Source: Asparagopsis taxiformis
Taxonomy: Eukaryota; Rhodophyta; Florideophyceae; Bonnemaisoniales; Bonnemaisoniaceae
Assembly: GCA_030407315.1 (NCBI GenBank)
Contig: JALQPE010002403.1
Coordinates: 337,501-401,500 of the forward strand
Length of the DNA: 64,000 nt
Reading direction: 5' to 3'
The translations under genes were made by a program, and so were the position numbers. Of this stretch, positions 1 to 9,790 are shown piece by piece. Every line of letters begins with the position of its first letter. Position 1 is the stretch's first letter. Below the pieces are notes generated by a model. The model searched no databases. It saw only the letters and a program-made list of their open reading frames with translations, and was not told the DNA's origin.

Positions 1-471
1 AATCTCCTTCTGCGCGTTACCCAGCCTGGTCTGAATAGCCTTCTCATCCTCAGTGCCGCGTCCGCGGAGGCGTTTTTCCAGATCGGCGATGGACGGCGGC
101 GCTATAAAGATATACTTGGCCTGCAGGTTCTTGGCACGCGCCGCGCGACATCCCTGCACATCGATGTCGAGAATGCAAATACGACCTGCGTTACGCACCT
201 TTTCAACAGCGGCTATCGACGTGCCGTAATGGCGTCCGTGCACTTCTGCATGCTCGATAAACTTACCAGCTGCGACATCGGCGATGATCTGCTCCGCCGT
301 CGTGAAATTGTAGTGCACGCCGTCTTGCTCGCCTGGACGCGGCGCGCGCGATGTGTGCGATACAGAGAAACCGAAGAGTTGCGTGTATTCGGCTCTTAGC
401 TTGTCAATTAATGTGCCCTTGCCTACCCCCGATGGGCCCGCAATCACGACAGCGTTCGGTCCTTTGGACAT
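1..471 (-). CDS. Guanylate kinase, 3' end cut by window edge
   Basis: Guanylate kinase phosphorylates GMP to GDP with ATP. The visible 157 residues start with MSKGPNAVVIAGPSGVGKGT, which holds the P-loop GPSGVGKGT near residues 11-19. The GMP-binding segment FSVSHTSRAPRPGEQDGVHY follows, then EHAEVHGRHYGTS, CILDIDVQG, and the lid-type segment RLRGRGTEDEKAIQTRL. This order is diagnostic for the family. The start at 471 is the only ATG in this frame: the frame stays open upstream to a stop at 610-612 but holds no other ATG. The C-terminal 30 or so residues lie beyond base 1. It is divergent from the HAD-like gene at 1003 and may share a promoter region with it. There is no obvious transit peptide, so a cytosolic enzyme is the simplest reading. 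Confidence 0.93.
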   Translation of the reverse strand, partial: MSKGPNAVVIAGPSGVGKGTLIDKLRAEYTQLFGFSVSHTSRAPRPGEQDGVHYNFTTAEQIIADVAAGKFIEHAEVHGRHYGTSIAAVEKVRNAGRICILDIDVQGCRAARAKNLQAKYIFIAPPSIADLEKRLRGRGTEDEKAIQTRLGNAQKEI

Positions 472-1002
472 TTTGGCAGCGCGGATCACTCTTGTTGAGA
501 GGTTGCGGATCGTGGAGCGAATCGACGCTATGATGACTAGGTTTATCGGTGCGCAGTACGACCCGCAGGGTTTGGACGAGTTTGTGCATCGCGTAAACGT
601 ATCGCAACGCTATGGTCTGTGCTGCGATTGAACGATACACGTGCTTGAATGCTATTTGCTACGTATGAGAATTAATATGCACTTGTATGATGCAATGGTT
701 TTCGGGAGATAATAGAAACCTTTCAACCATTTTTGAGTCGAGAATGATCTGATCTGATCTGTTCTCTATTTGAAATTTTGGGATGATCCGGATCACTTGC
801 GACGTCGGAAGTTGGCGGAGGGCACTCTCAATCCTGCTTAAATACCCCAATTCGGCTGCTCTGGCCTCTGTCGTCTACCAAGCACCTGTGGAAAATGTGA
901 TAATTGCGAGGTTACCGTCACAATGATCTTATTCAACCACAGTAACCTCACAAGTGTATTTTTCTGTCACGCACAGGAACTCTTGCCCAAGTCCCACGCA
1001 GA
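472..1002. other. Intergenic region between divergent genes
   Basis: This stretch separates the guanylate kinase start from the HAD-like gene and should hold both promoters. A short GATCT tandem repeat lies near 744-761. I see no gene here. Confidence 0.5.
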
Positions 1003-1866
1003 ATGGTCCAGAAGAGAGAACGCAAGTCAGCTTTCGTCTTGAATGTTGTTCCAATTCCCTCCAAGGTCGGGAGCCGATCGAAGCAAACATGTTCCCAGCG
1101 CCATGTGATAACTTGTGCCGCTGTGAAACTACTCGTTCTAGACCTGCAGCATATGTTGCGCCAATCGTCGCCTGAAGCTATCAAACACTTCTCGGAGCGT
1201 GTAGAAGTGGATCGCCAAAGCGCACAGGATACCACATATGTTATCTACAACAGTGAAAGTGGGTATTCACCGTCTATGTCACTACTTCAAAAGCACAAAC
1301 TCGTCGAACCAGATGCACTCTCAGCCTTGGACGGTGCTGAACTGTACCAACGGATGTACAAGACGCCTGATCCATACTGGGCTAAAACAGTTCGTCGAGA
1401 TTGGGATCCGAAGCCAGCTAGATGGGTTATCAGTCAGTTTTTCGGAGATCATCTTTCCGACTGTCACAGTGAAGACTCTGAAGCTCTCGAGCTGGTCTTT
1501 CAGCCAAAGAATGATGTTACCACCGATAGTCTGGTGCATGACGCGCAGTTGAAACTGTCTGAGATGGGCATCGCTGCGCGTGTGCAAAAGAGTGGCGATA
1601 GCAACACTATTCTCGTTGTTCCTGCCGGCGCGTTGGTGTCCGAAATGGTGGCTTTTTGCCAGATGATGTTGCGCATTTCCGAGGAGTCCACATATCTTTT
1701 CGGGAGTGACAGCTTGCTGGAGACATGTCTGCGTCACCGAGGTAACCTAGCTATCTGTGCACAGGACCAACGAGACCTTCGTGGAATACATGACGGCATG
1801 TTCGTTTCTGACAACTTCGGTGTGGAGGCGTTGTTGGAGGGTGTTCTCCACTATGCAATATTTTGA
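1003..1866 (+). CDS. Sucrose-phosphate-phosphatase-like HAD protein, catalytic residues lost
   Basis: This 287-residue protein follows the layout of the sucrose-6-phosphate phosphatase domain (HAD superfamily), also found as the C-terminal domain of sucrose-phosphate synthase. VIYNSESGYSPSMSLL (80-95) matches the motif II region. EPDALSALDGAELY (102-115) matches the PDAL..GTEIY segment. DPYWAKTVRRDWDP (123-136) matches the cap entry, and ILVVPAGALVSEM (203-215) with YLFGSDSLLE (231-240) matches the end of the core. The motifs needed for catalysis are changed. The DxDxT loop reads LDLQHM (46-51), so the second Asp is Gln. The motif III Lys is absent and GDSGND has become GSDSLL. It is therefore probably non-catalytic. 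The role is unknown: a regulatory partner of sucrose or floridoside phosphate synthase is inference only. Confidence 0.7.
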   Translation: MVQKRERKSAFVLNVVPIPSKVGSRSKQTCSQRHVITCAAVKLLVLDLQHMLRQSSPEAIKHFSERVEVDRQSAQDTTYVIYNSESGYSPSMSLLQKHKLVEPDALSALDGAELYQRMYKTPDPYWAKTVRRDWDPKPARWVISQFFGDHLSDCHSEDSEALELVFQPKNDVTTDSLVHDAQLKLSEMGIAARVQKSGDSNTILVVPAGALVSEMVAFCQMMLRISEESTYLFGSDSLLETCLRHRGNLAICAQDQRDLRGIHDGMFVSDNFGVEALLEGVLHYAIF

Positions 1867-2547
1867 CCTGATCTGGTAAGTCATTTGCATCCACTGTTCG
1901 AGGTTGTATTCCATGTGATGAGGAACGTATTTAAGAATCTCGTTAATAACGACTTCGTGGGCGCCGTCCCCGATATGGGCTAAACAAAACCTACTGGCCT
2001 GATGGATACTACAGCCTGCAGTGTAGTCGATACATTGTGGGACATGTCAACTAACAAGTGTGTTCTTTGTGATGCTTTGCATGTCAGGTATTTGGGGAAA
2101 AGCTTCCTGTGTGTGGCCGTGGTAGTTCGCATGAGATATCGACTAGTGGTGAACGTAGTTTTGCAGTAAAGGTATTCAGATATCTGCATTGAGTCGGACG
2201 TGTATCAGTGGACAGATTTGCAGCAACTGTACAAATCTTCTACCGCACATCAAACGTGCGGTTACAACTGAAATTCGTGTAACCGCTGGCACGTTCGCAC
2301 GGCCGTCGCGCGCTTTCTCTATCATAACTGACGCGATAATCCTCTCATTCGATCTCACCGCCAGCCTCAGCTCAGCATTGCAATCATACACATTCCGCGT
2401 CGACCCCTCCCTTGTCGTCACCGACCGTAATCCAACGAGTACCAAGTCCACATAAACCACCGCCAACCACACAACCATCCCCCTCACGCCCCGCCACCAG
2501 ACCATCCATCCACCTCCCCACTCACACAGCGCTGCACCGCATGCGCG
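1867..2547. other. Intergenic region upstream of the MATE gene
   Basis: About 680 bases lie between two same-strand genes. The last 150 bases before the MATE start are C-rich and purine-poor, like other 5' leaders in this window. I see no gene. Confidence 0.4.
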
Positions 2548-4077
2548 ATGCACGCCTTCGCACCATCATTGCCCATTGCGACCAGCAACGTCCAGCTGCT
2601 GCTGACGCGACACCGTGCGCGCCCACTCCCATCGCCGCCCCGCAAGCAGCGTCTGCAATACCCGCTAGCCAAGGCAATTGGCGGATCGCCGCCCCCGGAC
2701 CTTGAGCTCGACGACGCCGATGCCCGGCTCACTCAACCGTTTCGTCTCAGCCCCATTGATGCACGCATCGCGTCCATCGCGCTACCAGCGCTAGGCACCC
2801 TGGCGCTGGACCCGCTCGTCGCACTGGCCGACATGGCCTGTGTGGGTTATTTGGGCGCCTCGGCACTCGGCGGCGTCGGTATCGGTAACAACGTGTTCAA
2901 TCTCTCCTTCACTTGTTTCAACTTTCTCGGCATGGCAACCACACCCGCCATCGCGCGCGCCTTTGGTCGCTCCGACACCGCAGAGGCAAGTCGTCTCATC
3001 GCACAGGCACTCTGGGTCGCCGCTGTGTCCGGTCTCTCCGCTATGGTCGTGCTCGCCACCTTCACGACGCCCATCGTGTCCTTCTTCGGCGCCAACGCCG
3101 CTATTCTACCGCAGGCTTCCGCTTATCTTCGCGCACGCATCGTCGCCGCACCCTTCTTCCTCGCTGCTATGGTCGGTAACGGCGCCTTTCGTGGCTATCA
3201 GGACACCAAGACACCGCTCTTTGTCGGCTTGTTTGCCAACTCGCTCAACTTGATCCTCTACCCCATGCTCATCTTCGGCTTCAAAATGGGCATTCGTGGC
3301 GCAGGTATCGCGATGGCCACTGGTCAGACGTGCGCAGGTATGGCTATGCTCGCCTTGTTGGTGCGTACTGGTAAATTGAAACTTGTTGATCTCACCAAAT
3401 TGCCGAGACCGGGTGAGATTTTTCCGTTGCTTCGTACGGGCGCTGTGCTGTCAGTCAGAACGCTGTCCATTTTCTCCACACTCTCCTATGCAACGGCTAC
3501 GGCGGCCAAGTTGGGTACCATAGAGGTTGCCGCTTTTGAAATTGGTAGACAGATTTTCGCATTGTTCGCACGTTTATTAGACGCGATTTCGGTGGCGGCT
3601 CAGTCACTTGTAGCGCTGGCACTCGGGCGCGGTGACAATAGGTTGGCGAGGAAAACGGCGAACCGAATCTTGCAATTGGGCGTTTCGATGGGGTGTGCGT
3701 TTGTGGCGTTACTGATGTTGACGATTAACAATGCACCTTCCATTTTCACATCGAATGCTGCAGTGCGCAGCATGGTGTCAGCAACATTCCCGTACATGGC
3801 ATTTGTACAGCCGATTAATGGACTTGTGTTTGTATTCGATGGAATTTATACGGCCGGTCGACGGTTTACTTCTCTGTCTGCTGCCATTTTGCTGGCTGGT
3901 TGCACGGCAAGTTCGTTTCTGTTCTTTGTGCGCATGAAAATGCTGCCTCTGCAGTATGTCTGGATAGGGTTGAATATTATGATGGTGCTGAGAGCATCGT
4001 TGTTGGGCTTGGGGTATTTCACGAGATGGTCACCGGTGCCAGGTCGCCGATTTGAGGTGAGCGGTAAGCAAACGTAG
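2548..4077 (+). CDS. MATE family efflux transporter
   Basis: A 509-residue polytopic membrane protein of the MATE (multidrug and toxic compound extrusion) family, which exports organic molecules by cation antiport. Twelve hydrophobic segments form two related halves, about residues 75-290 and 300-490. Recognisable family segments include DPLVALADMACVGYLGASAL near 90-110, GNGAFRGYQDTKTPL near 210-225 and FAVQ-like QSLVALALGRGD near 350-362. Sequence flavour is closest to the DinF/EDS5-type branch found in plastids of plants. The N-terminal 60 residues are polar and rich in Arg, Ser and Pro, compatible with a plastid transit peptide, but this is inference. An out-of-frame ATG lies 7 bases upstream (2541). 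Substrate cannot be read from the sequence. Confidence 0.88.
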   Translation: MHAFAPSLPIATSNVQLLLTRHRARPLPSPPRKQRLQYPLAKAIGGSPPPDLELDDADARLTQPFRLSPIDARIASIALPALGTLALDPLVALADMACVGYLGASALGGVGIGNNVFNLSFTCFNFLGMATTPAIARAFGRSDTAEASRLIAQALWVAAVSGLSAMVVLATFTTPIVSFFGANAAILPQASAYLRARIVAAPFFLAAMVGNGAFRGYQDTKTPLFVGLFANSLNLILYPMLIFGFKMGIRGAGIAMATGQTCAGMAMLALLVRTGKLKLVDLTKLPRPGEIFPLLRTGAVLSVRTLSIFSTLSYATATAAKLGTIEVAAFEIGRQIFALFARLLDAISVAAQSLVALALGRGDNRLARKTANRILQLGVSMGCAFVALLMLTINNAPSIFTSNAAVRSMVSATFPYMAFVQPINGLVFVFDGIYTAGRRFTSLSAAILLAGCTASSFLFFVRMKMLPLQYVWIGLNIMMVLRASLLGLGYFTRWSPVPGRRFEVSGKQT

Positions 4078-7000
4078 TGGTGGTCGGTGTTATTGTTGAC
4101 TATGTTTCTGACTGTAAATTGTTGAGATATATCAGTACTAAACTTGTGACGTAACTTGGAGATATGTTTTTGTTGATAAAGAGGTATCATTGAAAAAAAC
4201 GATGTGTGTGATGTGTAAGAATCAACTTTGCGGTGTGGTTTAGGTTGAATTGATCAGGATGCAATTTGTAAGAGCACGCTACCAAGTCATGTGGATGACA
4301 GGGCGGGAATAACAAACAAGAGATCGAGCTCGTGAGACTTGTTGTTCTCCATCAGTTTGTGACCCGATTTTACTGCGGACCAGAAAAGGATCGGTCCATG
4401 ACTTGGAACGCTCATTTCAAGCGAGTGAATTGGTGTTGTGCGATCGCGAAGTTACTACGATTGGCGGCGATTATACATGATGGTGGAAGGAGGTACAGAA
4501 TCCGCAATATTCAATCTGAAGGGCGAGATCAGGTGAGATGAAGATTTATTATCTATTGACGATGAGGGCAAACGATGATGGGCCATGCATCCATTAGTAA
4601 CGTGACGTATGTCAAGTCGAGGGATTATATGGTGGGTGTGACAAAACATTTGTGTTGGTGTGTCGCGTCCAGTCAGGTCGGGTCGGGTCGCCATTGTGCC
4701 AAACTTTCAAGTTGGCAAAGGTAGTAAACGTGTGTGTTGCGTTTTGATAGAAACAAATTGGGGCGTATCTTGCAGGACACACGAGGTCGTGATCGAGTAC
4801 TGTAGCGAAAAGAATAGGCGCTTGTGCGTAGGGATAGACGGCGAGGGGTGTTTTACGAGCAGAGACACGCAAGGGCGCGGTCTCGACGGTTGGATGCACT
4901 TGGAGCCACGCGGGACCAAATTGTTGTTGTCGTGCAACACATGAGGTATGGATAGTTGTCAAAAATCGTGCGTGCACGAACAAAAGGTAGTGTTGAAGGA
5001 TGTAAGCTGGCTAGAGAGGGCAATGATTGACGCATGTTGCAGTATTTTTAGCCGTTGTGCCATGTTATACAACGTTGTAAGCGGTGAGAGCAAGAGGCGA
5101 GGCCTGGACAGTTGCGAAAGAAATGGTACGGTCGAGGGTAGGCGGTTGTAAATCATGTGCAAACTGCGCAGCACATTAATTTGAGAAAACTGCACAAAGC
5201 ACATATGTAGCGGCATGATCGTTAGTTGCCGATAGCAGGTTGATTGGTGGCGCCTAATTTGGATGGAAGCGTGACAGGATCAACACGTGGCTCGATTGAA
5301 ACCACAGCTGAGTGAATGATCATGCGGTGGAAGCTCAACAGCGCGCTCAATTTTTCACGATATTGTTTGAAACACAGTGTTACGTGCCCCATTGACGTGT
5401 GCTACGCTCGGCTGTTTCAATATTGGCGTTAGCTGATCGACAATTGTGGCCCGCCCGACGGGGCCGCTCTCCGGCACGCCCGATTTCAACGATGCCATGC
5501 CATGTTCTGGCATTGCGGCTCGTCGAGCAGCGTGCGATGGACTCGATTATGGTCCATAGATAGGCTCAACGCGCCTACACCACAAATTGCGACCCGATCT
5601 TTCAGCGCACGCCGCCAGTTACACACGTTAAATGAAGAGCTAACAGCGTCTAAATTAATTACGGCAGATCGGCTCGGCCGTCTAGCGAATATGGCACACT
5701 GCACCACTTGCGCACTCGAGCCATGTGACACGCGCGCAAATCTCGCGTGTCGCCCACAACTCGGCACATATCTCGCGCCGCTTTCTCCAGCGAGTGCAGT
5801 GCACATGCGTGTCACAGCTTGTCCCGCTGTCACACCCCACAGGCAGGATCCAGCGAGCGGTGCATGTTGGGCTGTGCTGATTTTTCAGCTTGATTAATGA
5901 TGACGCAGTCTAATGCGCGGCTGCAGCGGCTCGATCGTGCGCTGTGAGGCATGGGGGACAATTGCATCCCGTTGATTGGTCAGTGTGCAATATCGCGCCG
6001 CCAATCATTTGCAGCGCCGCAATTTTGTCGTTTCAAAATCAATGTCGGCCAGGAAATGAGATTGTTCCCCCCGCACGCCGAGATGTGTGCTCGCTCTATC
6101 GCTGGCGATTCATGGCCCGTAGGCGGATTTTTTGCATCGCACCGCACCGCACTCGCTCTTGCAGCAGTCGACTTGTTGATTGGACTTTGCTGCCATGTTG
6201 GCTGGATGCTGTTTGAAACATTGCCATGTCACGCGGCTTGGAAGACCCTAGAAGGTTTCGCAACTAGCGCCCGCTGCGAGATGATTGGTCGCCTAGCGCT
6301 AGCGCTGCCAATGGGCACGGTGGCGGGCCACCGCCGTGCTGCCCTAAAGACCAAACGGTCCTATAAACACGCACCTTCGTGCTGGAGTGCTGATGCAATG
6401 TCGTTGCTGGACCGTATCCCAACGTCACTTAAAATGAATCGAGTGTATTATTGTCAGGGCCAATCGTTGGTAGGCGAGGCCCAGTGCGCGAACAGTGTAC
6501 TGCTGAATGAATGAAATTTTATACCACCGCGCTTGATGGATGAATGTGTGAATGACAGTAGACATGCATGCGCATGTTGTGGAAGAAGCCCAGCACACAA
6601 CTGTCGGTCCGACCGCATCCCTTCTTCTGTGCATGCGACTCGAGCAGAGCCGAGGCCTTGCTTGTGCATGAATGAGATTGACTCGGTGCATCATTTCTCC
6701 CTTCTAGCATCTTCTGTCCGCACCTCCACGTGCTGCACATAAATCTTCGCACCACCTCCATTCCCGCTCCTGTCGCAAATATTCATCTGCCCCAATCTCG
6801 CACTCATCCCACTGCGCCAGCAAACGACCAACACCCATCTTTCTTTATACATCCATCCATCCATCCCTCTATCTATTCATTTCTTCTTTCCTTCATCTAT
6901 CCACCCTCCCCTTGCGTCCATCCATCCATCCATTTATTCTCTACCCTGCCCTCCGAAACTACACGTACGTGTCATTCCAGAAGCCGCCGGAACAACGCGC

Positions 7001-7105
7001 AAGCGTTCATCCGTGCATTCTGCAACAATCAATTCCATTCCCAATCTCGTTGACAAACTTCTCAAGATGATGTAACCACCGGCTTCACAAACCCTCCACA
7101 CGTCG
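4078..7105. other. 3 kb gene-free stretch with CCAAT motifs
   Basis: No frame here looks like a real protein. Reading frames up to 187 codons occur (for example 5951-6514) but have no recognisable domain and look random. TGATTGG or its complement occurs at about 5240, 5973, 6001, 6176 and 6283. Tetranucleotide CATC repeats lie at 6850-6866 and 6917-6932 in the pyrimidine-rich leader of the PI4K gene. Confidence 0.5.
6850..6932. repeat. Two CATC microsatellite blocks
   Basis: Perfect CATC units run at about 6850-6866 and again at 6917-6932, separated by C/T-rich DNA. They lie roughly 170-250 bases before the PI4K start codon and are probably within its 5' leader. Confidence 0.7.
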
Positions 7106-9307
7106 ATGTGGGCCAGCCCAGTCAGCTCACATTCCTCCGCCCTCGCTCCTCTCACCACTGCATTTCAAATGACCTCCTCCATTCCTATCCCGCGCACACG
7201 CGCCCAAGAAGCGCCATCCCCAGCCCTCCTCGGCCAGAGCCTACCGGCATGCGCCCATCGCTCTTTCACAACCCCGACCGTCCACGCCGCTTCCGCTCTG
7301 CCGCGCGACGACGTTGATCTCGCTACCTCGTGGCCCCCGCGCCCCTCCGTCGAGCTCGTCTCCAGAGCCGCCAAAAAGTGGCTCAACGGTCATCGCACCG
7401 CATGCCCCTCCCCATCCTCCTCTACGCGCTTTGACCCTTGGGACTTCTCCGAGGTCGCTATGGCTACAGACCAGGTACGCACAGCCTTCCGTCGAGGCAG
7501 TGCGCGCGCCGAACGCCCCCCGCGCGAAGGTGTCTGCGGTACGTACTTCATTCGCCGCAATGAATCCAAGGGTGCCGTCTTGTGCGTTTTCAAACCAGTC
7601 GACGAAGAGGCCGCCGATATTGAAATGTCTCCAACACAGTTTCCTTCCGCTCTCGCTCCCTCACCCTTTCTCGGTGATTCCACTGACTTTTCGCTCGGCC
7701 CAGCTCATGGTTCGGCATCGTCGCTTGCTAACTCCCCAATCGGGTTTAATAATGCATTCCACAGGACAAATAGCCTCTCCTCCGACTCTGAGCATGGCTC
7801 GCGCACCTATCGCGCCTCGGGCTTCCATGCTGGGGAAGGTGCCTACAAAGAAGTTGCAGCCTATCTCCTGGATCATGAGCGTTTCGCTAGGGTCCCGCAA
7901 ACTGCCCTTGCTACCTGTCAATTCTCGTCTGATGTTCCCGAGAAGAATAAGACAGATTCAGAGTCGCCATCAGACTCGTCTATACCCTCCTATGGCGGCA
8001 CCAACTACTTTAACAAGAGTGAAAGACTCGACGTTGTTCTGGATGCTGGCCGCAGCGCCTCGCGCCATTCTGACGACGATGGCTCCATGCGTACGAAGAT
8101 GGGTGCATTCCAGGTCTACGTTGAGAATGTGGGTGATGCTGACGACTACGGACCAGGAGTTTTCGACAAGGACCAAGTACATCGCATCGCAATTCTCGAT
8201 ATCAGGACGCTTAATCATGATAGACACGGTGGCAATATTCTAGTCACCAAGTCGGAATCTCCTGATCGGCGTTATGACCTGGTCCCCATCGACCACGGGT
8301 ATATCTTACCAGAAGTTGTGCAGTCAGTGCCGTGGCCTGTGTGGATGGACTGGCCAATGGTTAAGGAACAGCTTTCTGATCGGGTGAAGACTTATGTCGA
8401 GCATTTGGATGCAGATTCAGAAGCGCACATTCTTGATGATGAATTGGATGGGGTGTTGCGACCTGGATCACTGCGCACTCTCAAGATTGCGACTCTACTT
8501 CTTCAGAAAGGTGTGGCAGCTGGACTTACTTTGTACGATATTGGACTATTGATGTACTGTCGTCGTGAAGACCCGTATACTCGGTCAGAGCTGGAGAAGG
8601 TTGTGAATGAGGCGGAGGATGCTGGATTTGCTCGTGAGCGTCATATTGCTGAACAAGAGATGCCTATGTCTCCAGCATATCCTCCCGATGGGCTAACTCG
8701 TAAACATCAAAGTCTAAACGCTACTCGTCAACATGAGACGTACATCGACGATTACATAGTCAAGTATGCTGGGAAGAGAATTCAGGAAATCGTGCTGCGC
8801 GTTGCGTCGATGAAGAAGAGGGAGAATGTGCCATTTGCTTCCAGGTCTGGGCATATTCCTATTCTGTCTAGGGCTCGCTCCATTCCCGACTTTGGACTTG
8901 GTATGAAGCCCATGCATGCTGCCCTCACAAGGCAAGCAAGTTATGATCCTGCACCGACGCCCGTGTCATCTCCTGTCTCAAGTCCACCGTTGTCTTCGAA
9001 TGATGAACTGGAAACGCACCTTCCTAATGTGAACAGTCCTCCAGCACGGGGAGCACCTATCCGTATTCCAATAAACGACGGTAGTATCCGTCGCATTGCG
9101 ATTCCGGAGCTGCAAGTTCCGAAAACGAGGCAGGGTCATGTACGCAATAGGAGCGTGTCAGGAATGCTTTCCGATGAGGTGGTGCGATCTAATGAGCAAG
9201 AAAAGATGAGCAGCGTAAATTTACCACCGCTGTTCAAGTCTACGTCTCGCAAAGCTTCACCTGTAGCGCCACTTGATGTTTTTGCGTGGGGAACGGGCTC
9301 GCCATAG
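7106..9307 (+). CDS. Phosphatidylinositol 4-kinase gamma-type (PI3/4K-like) kinase
   Basis: A 733-residue protein with a PI3/4-kinase-like catalytic domain of the plant PI4K-gamma type, a group reported to include protein kinases as well as lipid kinases. GTYFIRRNESKGAVLCVFKP (about 145-165) is the ATP-binding strand with its Lys. An insertion rich in Ser follows, then GAYKEVAAYLLD near 248. AILDIRTLNHDRHGGNILV (about 361-380) holds the catalytic D-R-H-x-x-N loop, and VPIDHGYILPE (about 391-401) gives the DHG metal-binding motif. MDWPMV and the helical tail also fit the family. The ubiquitin-like repeats of some plant members are not evident. A second in-frame ATG lies at 7169 and could be the start. 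The C-terminal 150 residues are Ser/Pro-rich and probably disordered. Confidence 0.85.
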   Translation: MWASPVSSHSSALAPLTTAFQMTSSIPIPRTRAQEAPSPALLGQSLPACAHRSFTTPTVHAASALPRDDVDLATSWPPRPSVELVSRAAKKWLNGHRTACPSPSSSTRFDPWDFSEVAMATDQVRTAFRRGSARAERPPREGVCGTYFIRRNESKGAVLCVFKPVDEEAADIEMSPTQFPSALAPSPFLGDSTDFSLGPAHGSASSLANSPIGFNNAFHRTNSLSSDSEHGSRTYRASGFHAGEGAYKEVAAYLLDHERFARVPQTALATCQFSSDVPEKNKTDSESPSDSSIPSYGGTNYFNKSERLDVVLDAGRSASRHSDDDGSMRTKMGAFQVYVENVGDADDYGPGVFDKDQVHRIAILDIRTLNHDRHGGNILVTKSESPDRRYDLVPIDHGYILPEVVQSVPWPVWMDWPMVKEQLSDRVKTYVEHLDADSEAHILDDELDGVLRPGSLRTLKIATLLLQKGVAAGLTLYDIGLLMYCRREDPYTRSELEKVVNEAEDAGFARERHIAEQEMPMSPAYPPDGLTRKHQSLNATRQHETYIDDYIVKYAGKRIQEIVLRVASMKKRENVPFASRSGHIPILSRARSIPDFGLGMKPMHAALTRQASYDPAPTPVSSPVSSPPLSSNDELETHLPNVNSPPARGAPIRIPINDGSIRRIAIPELQVPKTRQGHVRNRSVSGMLSDEVVRSNEQEKMSSVNLPPLFKSTSRKASPVAPLDVFAWGTGSP

Positions 9308-9790
9308 CGATGTATCAACTTGAGGCCACACACCACCGAACATAAATGGATGTGTGGACTACTATGTAAAATGGGTTTGCTAACATGCCAAAAAGGAAAA
9401 AGTCGGGTTGGAGGCTTCCACCAAAGTGAAAAGAGAGGGAGCCCGCTGATTACGGTATTCCATTGAGATCCTGCTTACGCTTGCATGTTTTTATTCGCAT
9501 CGGAGAGGGATAACGGCGCATCTACGAGATACATAAGCTAGAGAGCGCTTTGAACATACACAAATGATTTAGTAAAGTAAGTCTTCTTATCTTCCGAAGT
9601 GTCGACCCTGTCTAGATACGCGTTACTCTGCTACTTGCACGCAGGAAACCCGATGTAACGGCGACTGTGAGGTTTTCACATCATACAACTCCGGCTTGGC
9701 GGACCAAAAATATCTTCACGTACAAGTTTTCTCGTACCGCTGCGAGATTAATATCACGATCGGTGAAGGCGAATTTGCGGTACTTTTGCT
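9308..9790. other. Intergenic region between convergent genes
   Basis: This holds the 3' ends of the PI4K-type gene and the minus-strand carrier gene. I see no gene or RNA in it. Confidence 0.4.

Noticed and set aside
5951..6514. Plus-strand frame of 187 codons in the 4-7 kb spacer
   Set aside because: Mixed composition with no motif, no leader-type upstream DNA, and it overlaps several CCAAT motifs.
6840..6935. Possible CRISPR-like repeat
   Set aside because: It is a simple CATC microsatellite without spacers, in a eukaryotic genome.
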